DNA of 64,000 nt from Flavobacteriales bacterium UBA4466 (GTDB lineage Bacteria > Bacteroidota > Bacteroidia > Flavobacteriales_D > Crocinitomicaceae), in assembly GCA_905182335.1 (NCBI GenBank), contig CAJJBE010000001.1, positions 248,001 through 312,000 of the forward strand. The letters run 5' to 3'. Positions 18,008 through 24,854 of the stretch are shown piece by piece. Below the pieces are notes generated by a model. It made no database searches. It saw only the letters and a list, made by a program, of their open reading frames with translations, and had not been told where the DNA came from. A program made the position numbers and the translations under genes. Every line of letters starts with the position of its first letter. Position 1 is the first letter of the stretch.

Positions 18008-18211
18008 AATGGGCCCTTGCTCCACGTCTCTTTTATCTATAAAGAAACGGTCTATTCTGCACAACAAGCATTACGGTGTGCCTCATAGAGATTTTAGCAC
18101 TTTCTTTTCTATGTTTATTGCTCAGCCATCATAGCCCTTATTATCAACACAAGATTAAAGCTTCGTTTTCTTCTGAAGACAATAATTCATTAAATTCAAA
18201 AATATTAATAT

Positions 18212-18219
18212 TAACTTTG
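18212..18219 (+). promoter_or_regulatory. -7 box of the four-gene SDR operon
   Basis: TAACTTTG, a perfect TAnnTTTG element, lies 25 bases before the first ATG of the operon. No TTG occurs at the usual distance. Confidence 0.5.
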
Positions 18220-18244
18220 CAGACGTATTTAAGATGATAATAAA

Positions 18245-19237
18245 ATGAAAATTCTAGTAACTGGGCCGGACGGCGTGCTTGGAAGCAACTTAGTAAGAGA
18301 ACTAATTTCTCGCGACTATGAGGTAAGCGTGTTGTTAGAAAAAGGAAAAGAGTCTCCTACATTAGACGGCTTAAACATTAAACGTTTTTATGGTAATATA
18401 TTAAACGCTGACGATCTTGATTTAGCAGTAAAAGGAAACGAGGCGGTCATTCATGGCGCCGCGTCTACCTCTGTTTTCCCCGCAAGAAACCCAACTGTTA
18501 ACAAGGTAAACATTGACGGAACACAATTAATGATTGAGGCGGCTTTAAAACACAAGGTGTCTCGATTTGTTTTTGTTGGCACAGCCAATTCTTTTGGTTA
18601 TGGTAATGAGGGAGTTCCCGGCAAAGAAGACAACCCCTATTTATCCCTTAAGTATGGCTTAGACTATATGGACTCTAAGTTTTACGCTCAAGAAAAGGTT
18701 CTCAAAGCTGTAAAAGAGCTTGGTTTACCTGCGATTGTTGTTAACCCAACCTTTATGATTGGTCCTTATGACTCTAAGCCTAGCTCTGGCGCTATGGTAC
18801 TTGCTGTTCACGGGGGGAAAATTCCGGGGTATGCCCCAGGAGGCAAAAATTACATTGCTGTAAAAGACGCTGCCACGGCTATAGCGAACGCTACAAAGAT
18901 GGGCAGGGTAGGAGAGGCTTATATTTTGGGGAATGTTAACTTAACATACAAGGGGGCTTTCGAAGCAATAGCGTCGGTTGTTGGGGCAAAGGCCCCTAAG
19001 CGGAAGTTCAGCCCGTTTATAGTGAAGGGTTACGGGTCTCTAAACTCCTTCTTTGCTAAGGTTTTTAAATACTACCCAGGAATAACGAAAGAGTTGGCCG
19101 CTATCTCCTGTGAAAAACATTATTATTCTCCTGAAAAAGCCCGAAGAGAACTTGATCTTCCCCAAACACCAATAAAAACTGCTATTAAGGAGTGTTATGA
19201 TTGGTTTAAAGAAAATGGTTACTTAGATAAAAAATAA
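18245..19237 (+). CDS. NAD(P)-dependent epimerase/dehydratase (extended SDR, 3-beta-HSD/DFR-like)
   Basis: A 330-residue extended short-chain dehydrogenase. The Rossmann motif is TGPDGVLG (G7, G10, G13), GNILNADDL marks the acidic loop and AVIHGAAST the NAD site. The catalytic pair is Y141-M-D-S-K145, followed by VVNPTFMIGP. This combination is typical of dihydroflavonol-4-reductase/3-beta-hydroxysteroid dehydrogenase-like enzymes that act on hydrophobic alcohols or ketones; the exact substrate cannot be read. It is the first gene of an operon with 2-4 base gaps: SDR, CPBP protease, a second SDR and a CREST-like membrane protein. Confidence 0.88.
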   Translation: MKILVTGPDGVLGSNLVRELISRDYEVSVLLEKGKESPTLDGLNIKRFYGNILNADDLDLAVKGNEAVIHGAASTSVFPARNPTVNKVNIDGTQLMIEAALKHKVSRFVFVGTANSFGYGNEGVPGKEDNPYLSLKYGLDYMDSKFYAQEKVLKAVKELGLPAIVVNPTFMIGPYDSKPSSGAMVLAVHGGKIPGYAPGGKNYIAVKDAATAIANATKMGRVGEAYILGNVNLTYKGAFEAIASVVGAKAPKRKFSPFIVKGYGSLNSFFAKVFKYYPGITKELAAISCEKHYYSPEKARRELDLPQTPIKTAIKECYDWFKENGYLDKK

Positions 19238-19241
19238 AATT

Positions 19242-19982
19242 ATGTTAGAACATTTTGAAGTTAACGTTGGTTGGTCAACAACTGACACGCGTGTCTTTTT
19301 ACCTATCTTTTTTGCGCTAGTATTCTTCATTTTATATTGGTTTACTGCTCAATCTATAAAAATAAAAAATTTTTTCTTCGTTAAAAACAACACTGATAAA
19401 GCCTCTATAAAACATTTCTTTTTTACAAAGATTTTTGGTTTTTTTAGCATGGGGGTTATTCCTACTTTCTTGTGTTTGTTTTTTATTCCTGAATTTTCCT
19501 TGGCGGACTATGGGCTAACGATTATACCTGAGACCACGATGTTTACCTTAACGTGGACACTTGGGTTGTCTATTCTTGTTATCCCCCTCGCTTATTTTTC
19601 TGCTAAAAAACCGAAGAACTTATTAAACTACCCACAGATTAGAGCTAGGTTTTGGACCAAAAAAACATTCTTTATAAACCTTCTAGGTTGGTTTTTGTAT
19701 TTATTTGGCTACGAGTTTTTATTTAGGGGAACATTGCTAATTCCTCTTGAGGATGCTTTAGGTGTTTGGCCTGCCATCGCTATTAATGTTGCCCTGTATT
19801 CAGCAACACACATACCTAAAGGACTAGATGAAACACTAGGGGCTATTCCACTGGGGGTTGTTCTCTGCCTTTTAACACTGGCTTCTGGAACAATTTGGAT
19901 TGCTTTTATTGTTCATTTAGCAATGGCCTGGACAAACAGTATAACAGCCCTGAAACACAACCCTGAAACACATTTTAAATAA
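19242..19982 (+). CDS. CPBP family intramembrane metalloprotease
   Basis: A 246-residue polytopic membrane protein with about seven hydrophobic segments. Near residue 157 it carries YEFLFRGTLLIPL, a variant of the CPBP/Rce1 motif EExxxR (E158, R162; the first Glu is Tyr here), then SATHIPKG (H194) and a last helix with IVHLAMAWTNS. The family includes prenyl-CAAX proteases and bacteriocin-immunity-type proteins. The changed first Glu weakens the case for proteolysis. It sits four bases after the SDR and two before the next gene, so it belongs functionally with them. Confidence 0.75.
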   Translation: MLEHFEVNVGWSTTDTRVFLPIFFALVFFILYWFTAQSIKIKNFFFVKNNTDKASIKHFFFTKIFGFFSMGVIPTFLCLFFIPEFSLADYGLTIIPETTMFTLTWTLGLSILVIPLAYFSAKKPKNLLNYPQIRARFWTKKTFFINLLGWFLYLFGYEFLFRGTLLIPLEDALGVWPAIAINVALYSATHIPKGLDETLGAIPLGVVLCLLTLASGTIWIAFIVHLAMAWTNSITALKHNPETHFK

Positions 19983-19984
19983 TA

Positions 19985-20797
19985 ATGGCGAACCTGAAAG
20001 GAAAAGTTGCTATAGTCACAGGCTCTAGTAGAGGTATTGGCAGGGCCATAGCCGTGGACCTCGCCAACCAGGGAGCGTCTATTGTTTTAAACGGAAGAAA
20101 TGAGCTTCGGCTGGCTGAGGCTAAAGAGGTTTTATTGAAAATACACGATAGAGTGGTCACTGTTTGCTGCGATATTTCTAAAAAAGGATCGGGCGAACGG
20201 TTAATAAAAGAGGCTGTTGAACGATTTGGGAGGCTTGATTTTCTTGTTAACAACGTAGGTATTTCTAGCCGCGGAAAGGTCGCAGACCTAAGTCTTGAGG
20301 TTTTTGAGGCTGTGTTTTCAAGCAACCTTATGGGGGCTGTAAACCCAACAATCTCAGCGATTCCTGAGTTAAGAAAAACACAGGGGAGCATCATTTTTAT
20401 ATCCAGCCTGGCCGGAATAAGAGGCCTTCCTGTTTTATCAGCCTATTGCTCTTCTAAAATGGCTTTAAGGGCGGTTGCTGAATCGATTCGTGTTGAAGAA
20501 AAACAACACAATATTCATGTGGGTTTGGTTTATGTTGGCATAACCCAAATTGAGCATAATAAAGAAGTTATTTCGTCTGACGGCTCAATGATAACATTAA
20601 ACGCCAGGGACAACAAAAAGGTACAGTCTACAGGGTATGTAGCAAAAATGGTTTCTCGAAATATTAACAAGCGTAAATTCATAACAACACTAACCGGGAT
20701 TGGTAGGTTAAACGCTTTTATGGCACCACGGTTTCCTTTGTTAGTAGAAAAGTTAATACTAAAGAACCTTCAGAAGTTCGAAGAGAAAAGTAAATAG
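19985..20797 (+). CDS. Short-chain dehydrogenase/reductase (classical SDR)
   Basis: A 270-residue classical SDR. The cofactor motif is TGSSRGIG (12-19), with NNVG (89-92, usually NNAG), catalytic S140/S141, and Y154-C-S-S-K158. After the active site it has a long loop and a basic C-terminus. The N37-G-R-N segment after strand 2 suggests NADP preference. The AVAESIRVE stretch after the catalytic Lys and the long tail resemble 3-ketosphinganine reductases, which would suit a sphingolipid-making bacteroidete, but many SDRs share this. Third gene of the four-gene operon. Confidence 0.88.
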   Translation: MANLKGKVAIVTGSSRGIGRAIAVDLANQGASIVLNGRNELRLAEAKEVLLKIHDRVVTVCCDISKKGSGERLIKEAVERFGRLDFLVNNVGISSRGKVADLSLEVFEAVFSSNLMGAVNPTISAIPELRKTQGSIIFISSLAGIRGLPVLSAYCSSKMALRAVAESIRVEEKQHNIHVGLVYVGITQIEHNKEVISSDGSMITLNARDNKKVQSTGYVAKMVSRNINKRKFITTLTGIGRLNAFMAPRFPLLVEKLILKNLQKFEEKSK

Positions 20798-20799
20798 TT

Positions 20800-21510
20800 A
20801 TGCGGATTGGGTCAGACTACAAAAAAATAGAACTCGAAGCTTTTGGTTTAGACTTGTTAGAACCAAACGCAATGTTCGGTGACGTAATCATTTTTTTTAT
20901 TTCCCTTTTTATTGCTTTTAAAGTAGCTAGGATGCCTATCCAAGGTCCTTTTTTTGTCTATTGGCGAGCTTTTTTTGTGGTTTTTGGTATTAGTTTTCTT
21001 TTTGGGGGCCTAGGTCACTTGCTTTATAACTACCTGGGTGTACCCGGAAAATATCTTTCGTGGTACTTAGGAATATTTGCTGTTTTTTTGGTTGAGCGCG
21101 CAATGCTTTCCATACACCACAAAGAGGGTTTTAGGCGCTTTTTTTTCTTAATTACATCTATAAAACTCCTTGTCGCCTTACTAGGAGCAACAGCTGTTTT
21201 TGTTTTTGTTGACCTAGAGACCGACCCGTCTTTAGGGCTTCGTGTCACAACGCTGAACACTCTCGTTGGTTTGCTTTTTGCGCTCGGTTATCTGGGATAT
21301 AAGTACTCTAAAAGCATTTCCCTTGTATTTAAAACCCTTTATATTAGTGTCTTTATATTGGTTCCTACAGTTTTTCTACAAACAATGAAAATAAGTTTTC
21401 ATCCGTGGTTTGATCGTAACGACGCGAGCCACGTTTTGCTTGTTGCCGGACTGATAATGTACTACACGGGTATTAAGGCGTATCAAAAGCACCTATCTTA
21501 TAAGTATTAG
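20800..21510 (+). CDS. Seven-TM membrane protein, CREST/alkaline-ceramidase-like (DUF6962-like)
   Basis: A 236-residue protein with about seven membrane helices. Polar residues inside helices are S65 and H73 (GISFLFGGLGHLL) and H201, D205, D208 and H211 (HPWFDRNDASHVL). A Ser/His pair early and an Asp/His cluster late is the pattern of the CREST superfamily of membrane metal hydrolases, which includes alkaline ceramidases. That assignment is by eye. It closes the SDR operon. Its last 18 bases overlap the 3' end of the convergent type B-domain gene. Confidence 0.65.
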   Translation: MRIGSDYKKIELEAFGLDLLEPNAMFGDVIIFFISLFIAFKVARMPIQGPFFVYWRAFFVVFGISFLFGGLGHLLYNYLGVPGKYLSWYLGIFAVFLVERAMLSIHHKEGFRRFFFLITSIKLLVALLGATAVFVFVDLETDPSLGLRVTTLNTLVGLLFALGYLGYKYSKSISLVFKTLYISVFILVPTVFLQTMKISFHPWFDRNDASHVLLVAGLIMYYTGIKAYQKHLSYKY

Positions 21511-22305
21511 TTTGCTGTATCTGTTTATGGGGTTGCCCTCTCTGTCTCGGGCTGTTATGTAATATACATAGCTCCCTGAGGGGGCGGGGTTGTTATGTAA
21601 GTCTAGCCCGTCCCATTTAAAATTAGCGTCGTTAGACCTGTAGACAAGCTTGTTTTGGGTATTAATTATTTTTATACTAAATTCATATAGGTCTGTCGTC
21701 TTAATTGTTAGCCTGTCATTTTTTCCGTCGTTATTTGGGGTAAAAACATTAGGCAGACCTTCTATTTTGTACAGCACTTTTTTTTCTGGCTCTAAAACAA
21801 CCTGTGGCTCCCTTTTTTCAGGCACAACGCTCGTTGTTGTTTCGGGCCCTAGGACCTCTCTCTTTTTTGTTTTTGTAACAAAAACAACAGCAGCTTTTTT
21901 GGGAGCTTGTTTCTTGCTTTTATACCCCATAGGCTCTTTCGAGTTATCGGGCTGATTTTTAACGGCTCTTTTTTTTTGTTTTTTTATTATGTGTAAGATT
22001 GGTTTTTGTTTGGCGGGCTCGGCGCCCCGTGTAGGCGGCTCTTCTTTTTTCTCAAACACAATAATAACCTCCTTTTTTTTAGAAGGTGCGTCGCTTGTAT
22101 TAAGTAGGTAAGAGGTGAAAGCAACAATCGCGACGCTCACACCAACAATGTATTTAATTATAACTGGCACCCCCGTAATGCTTACCGGGGGCTTAAAGGA
22201 GGCAAGTCGAGAAGAGACTCCCTCCCACAAAGAGGGGTCCACCCTGACCTTAAGGTTTCTGAGTTTGTCAGAAAACACTTCTTCTATTTGCTTCTTACCT
22301 TTCAA
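21493..22305 (-). CDS. Membrane-anchored protein with C-terminal T9SS type B (CHU_C) domain; likely partner of the adjacent sigma factor
   Basis: A 270-residue protein. Residues 1-46 are cytoplasmic in character (EEVFSDKLRNLKVRVDPSLW, as in many anti-sigma-like proteins encoded after ECF sigma genes). One membrane helix is at 47-68. A Lys/Pro-rich linker follows, and residues about 187-270 are a gliding-motility-associated C-terminal domain (VFTPNNDGKNDRL, FKWDGLDLHNNPAPSGSYVY, SKLILIR). There is no cleavable signal peptide, so the CHU_C domain should stay tethered on the periplasmic face rather than be secreted. It starts four bases after the ECF sigma gene on the same strand. Confidence 0.82.
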   Translation of the reverse strand: MKGKKQIEEVFSDKLRNLKVRVDPSLWEGVSSRLASFKPPVSITGVPVIIKYIVGVSVAIVAFTSYLLNTSDAPSKKKEVIIVFEKKEEPPTRGAEPAKQKPILHIIKKQKKRAVKNQPDNSKEPMGYKSKKQAPKKAAVVFVTKTKKREVLGPETTTSVVPEKREPQVVLEPEKKVLYKIEGLPNVFTPNNDGKNDRLTIKTTDLYEFSIKIINTQNKLVYRSNDANFKWDGLDLHNNPAPSGSYVYYITARDREGNPINRYSKLILIR

Positions 22306-22309
22306 TACT

Positions 22310-22828
22310 TTATTGTTTTAGTTTCTTTTTTAGGTGCTCTCTTGCTCGATGATATTGGGACTTTGATGTGTTTTCAGTAATCCCTAGTTCTTCTGCTATC
22401 TCCCTGTGTGAGTAGCCCTCAATAGCAAACATATTAAACACTGTCCTATAACCAACGGCCATTGAGCTTATAATCCCCAAAATATCTTCTGCTATAAGCG
22501 TTTCAACGATAAAGCTTTTTTCTACCATTTTATAGCTCCCTTCTTCGGTGGCCACGTTGTTTCTAAATTTATAGTTTTTTCTAACCTGGTCTAACGCTGT
22601 GTTAACCATTATTACTCTAATCCAGCCCTCTAAAGACCCTCCTTTATGATCTTTTATTTTTAAAAAAACCTTAACAAACCCGTCCTGTAACACATCCTCT
22701 GATTGTGTTCTGTCTTTTATGTATCGTAAACAAACACCCAACATTTTTGGAGCGAACCTTTCAAACAGTGCGCGCTGTGCGCGCTGATCGCCGTTAATAC
22801 ACTTAATAATTAGGGTGGCATCATTCAT
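22310..22828 (-). CDS. RNA polymerase ECF-type sigma factor
   Basis: About 172 residues with two sigma-70 regions only. Region 2 carries RFAPKMLGVCLRYIKDRTQS and EDVLQDGFVKVFLKI; region 4 carries TVFNMFAIEGYSHREIAEEL and a helix-turn-helix ending in SQYHRAREHLKKKL. I chose the ATG giving MNDATLIIKC; a second ATG nine bases upstream (22837) would add MGP. It is followed after a few bases by the membrane-anchored CHU_C protein, the likely regulator of its activity. The ECF group and target genes cannot be told from the sequence. Confidence 0.9.
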   Translation of the reverse strand: MNDATLIIKCINGDQRAQRALFERFAPKMLGVCLRYIKDRTQSEDVLQDGFVKVFLKIKDHKGGSLEGWIRVIMVNTALDQVRKNYKFRNNVATEEGSYKMVEKSFIVETLIAEDILGIISSMAVGYRTVFNMFAIEGYSHREIAEELGITENTSKSQYHRAREHLKKKLKQ

Positions 22829-22984
22829 AGGGCCCATCTCTTTATTATAGACTTCTTTTTATTAAAAAAGGTTGCGCCCGGCAGCAACAAAACATAATGG
22901 TTTTTTCTTTAGGTGGACCAGTCTTTAACTATTTAGTCTTGCAGGGCCTATTTAAAACCACCACGTAGGGGTTATTGTGTATTA

Positions 22985-23413
22985 TTATATCTTGTCTATT
23001 CTTTTTTGGTGCCTTCCCCCTTCAAACTGTGTAGAAAAAAAAGCATCTACTATCTCTAGCGCTTCTTCTTCTGTTATAAACCTGGCAGGCAAGGCTAAAA
23101 CGTTTGCGTTATTGTGTAGCCTAGCAAGCTGTGCTATTTCTTTTCTCCAACAAAGCGCGCTTCTTACTCCTTTATGTTTGTTTGCCGTCATATTTATACC
23201 GTTTCCTGACCCGCAAATAACAACCCCTAAAACTCCTTTATTTTCCTCAACAAAAGAAGAAACAGGATGCCCAAAATCAGGATAGTCAATGCTTTCTTTA
23301 GAAAAACAACCAAAATCCCTTATCTCACACCCTTTAAAGGTTAGGTGTTCCATTACTTTTTTTTTAAGCTCAAACCCAGCGTGATCCGAGCCGATTGGTA
23401 CTACTTTTTCCAT
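22985..23413 (-). CDS. rpiB: Ribose-5-phosphate isomerase B
   Basis: A 142-residue LacAB/RpiB sugar-phosphate isomerase that interconverts ribose-5-phosphate and ribulose-5-phosphate in the pentose phosphate pathway. It has GSDHAGFELK (8-17), the catalytic Cys in ICGSGNGI (C67) and the C-terminal EGGRHQKRIDKI phosphate-binding end. Length is normal. It stands alone on the minus strand with the A+T-rich island directly upstream, which must hold its promoter. Confidence 0.95.
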   Translation of the reverse strand: MEKVVPIGSDHAGFELKKKVMEHLTFKGCEIRDFGCFSKESIDYPDFGHPVSSFVEENKGVLGVVICGSGNGINMTANKHKGVRSALCWRKEIAQLARLHNNANVLALPARFITEEEALEIVDAFFSTQFEGGRHQKRIDKI

Positions 23414-23929
23414 AATTATTTATTTTTATACAAACCTATACGATATTAACAATTTACACTTCTTTTAAACAAACATTTAAAAAGGTGTCTGTAGAGGCCT
23501 TTTTTTAGGTTTTTTTTTTGTTAACTTATAAACAACTTTTTTTTATTTTTGTTTATAAACTTTTATAAGTCCTAATTACTTTTACTAGGAAAAATTAATA
23601 AAAAAAACAATACAATTATATATATCATTTATCCTATTTTTATTTTTAACACTTTTTATTTTTTAATAACACCTTATCACCACTTTTTACGTTTTTATAT
23701 AAAAAAAAATATAAACAAATTCTTATTCTTTAGTTTGTTTATAACCCATTTAAAGCCTATATATATAAGATAGTGTTGTTTATAAAAAGTTAATTTTTGT
23801 TTAAAACTTAAAAAACAAAATATTTTCTTTTTTTTTATAAACATATAAACACTCTTAATAAAAAGAATAAATATTATTAATTAAAAAAATTATTTATTTA
23901 CTTTATTATATCTGTTTATATATGTCTTG

Positions 23930-23973
23930 TTAGGTTTTTTAAAAAAAAAAAACTATATTCTTTTAAAACCTAA
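23930..23973. repeat. Inverted repeat in the A+T-rich island
   Basis: TTAGGTTTT (23930-23938) and AAAACCTAA (23965-23973) are perfect inverted arms around a 26-base A/T-rich loop, partly able to extend the stem (TTTTTT/AAAA). The T tract does not follow on the plus strand, so this is not a standard terminator. Confidence 0.5.
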
Positions 23974-24070
23974 TAAAAAAGAGATATATAACTGTATTAC
24001 AGCAGTTTAATTTTTTTAAAAACTGATTAATAATGTGTTTGAAACAAAAAAAAAGAACTAAATATTTGAT

Positions 24071-24078
24071 TAGTTTTG
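24071..24078 (+). promoter_or_regulatory. -7 box of the LytTR regulator gene
   Basis: TAGTTTTG, a perfect TAnnTTTG box, lies 20 bases before the ATG. The nearest upstream TTG is 29 bases away, too far for the usual spacing. Confidence 0.4.
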
Positions 24079-24098
24079 ATGACTAAAAATAATAATAA

Positions 24099-24854
24099 AT
24101 GTCTAAAATAAATGTACTTGTAGTTGAAAATGAATCCATTGTTTCGAAGGACATTCAACACAGCCTTAAAAAACTAGGTTATAATGTTGTTGGAGCTTCC
24201 TCAACAGGAGAATTAGCGATTGAGTTAGTGAGATCAACGAGCCCTGACATTGTATTAATGGACATAATGTTGAAGGGTGATATTAATGGTATTGATACTG
24301 CTAAAATAATTAAAGAAAATTATTCTACTCCAATTATTTTTATTACAGCTTATGCGGACGAAGCTACTTTATCTAAAGCAAAATTATCTGAACCATCTGG
24401 GTATATAATTAAACCATTTAAAGAAATTGATTTACATACAACAATTGAAATAGCTATTTATAAAAACAGTAAAGAGCAAGAGAAAATAAAAGAAAGAGAG
24501 CTTTTATTTTCAATTATTGAAAATAAAGAAAGTGGAAATGATTTTATTTTTGTTAAACACAAGAGTAAATTAGTGAAACTACGAACAAATGAAATTCTAT
24601 ATATAGAAGCTCTAAAAGATTATGTTGTTATTCACTCTATAAACATAAAATATACAATTCACTCCACAATGAAAGAAATTGAGCGTAAAATGGGGAAAGA
24701 AGAATTCTTAAGGGTTCACAGGTCTTATATTGTTCGTGTTGATAAAATAGCCACTATTGAATATCCAAACTTAACAATAGAAAAATTAGAAAAAAAAATA
24801 CCAATAGGAGGATCTTATAAAAATATTTTAAATAAACGGATTAAACAGGTTTAA
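24099..24854 (+). CDS. LytTR-type two-component response regulator (orphan)
   Basis: A 251-residue regulator. The receiver domain (about 4-120) has the phospho-acceptor D55 in IVLMDIML, acidic E10, the Thr in FITAYAD and Lys in YIIKPF. After a short linker, the LytTR DNA-binding domain (about 150-250) shows ILYIEALKDYVVIHS, FLRVHRSYIVRVDKI and IPIGGSYK. No sensor kinase is adjacent, so the partner is elsewhere. The gene itself is very A+T-rich, like the island before it. Its last 14 bases overlap the 3' end of convergent rnr. Repeats in the upstream island could be its own binding sites. Confidence 0.92.
   Translation: MSKINVLVVENESIVSKDIQHSLKKLGYNVVGASSTGELAIELVRSTSPDIVLMDIMLKGDINGIDTAKIIKENYSTPIIFITAYADEATLSKAKLSEPSGYIIKPFKEIDLHTTIEIAIYKNSKEQEKIKERELLFSIIENKESGNDFIFVKHKSKLVKLRTNEILYIEALKDYVVIHSINIKYTIHSTMKEIERKMGKEEFLRVHRSYIVRVDKIATIEYPNLTIEKLEKKIPIGGSYKNILNKRIKQV

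Larger units (their letters stand above)
23441..24098. other. Extremely A+T-rich island with repeated GTTTATA motifs
   Basis: About 650 bases without a gene, almost entirely A and T with long homopolymers. The heptamer GTTTATA or its complement TATAAAC occurs nine times on both strands, at 23527, 23551, 23554, 23710, 23737, 23778, 23836, 23844 and 23914; the second and third form the palindrome GTTTATAAAC. It lies between rpiB (minus) and the LytTR regulator (plus), so it must carry at least their two divergent promoters. The GTTTAT core fits the GTTN[AG][TG] half of known LytTR binding sites. No DnaA box, terminator or reading frame is convincing. Confidence 0.7.

Noticed and set aside
17986-18244. 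Hidden small gene in the spacer between the PKD gene and the SDR operon
   Set aside because: Both strands were read in all frames; stops are frequent and nothing resembles a protein. Only the two promoters are supported.
23441-24098. Replication origin or terminus in the A+T-rich island
   Set aside because: I looked for TTATCCACA-type DnaA boxes and found only weak partial matches, and sampling base composition on both sides gave no clear skew switch. The parS sites are 14 kb away. Left as an open possibility, not a call.
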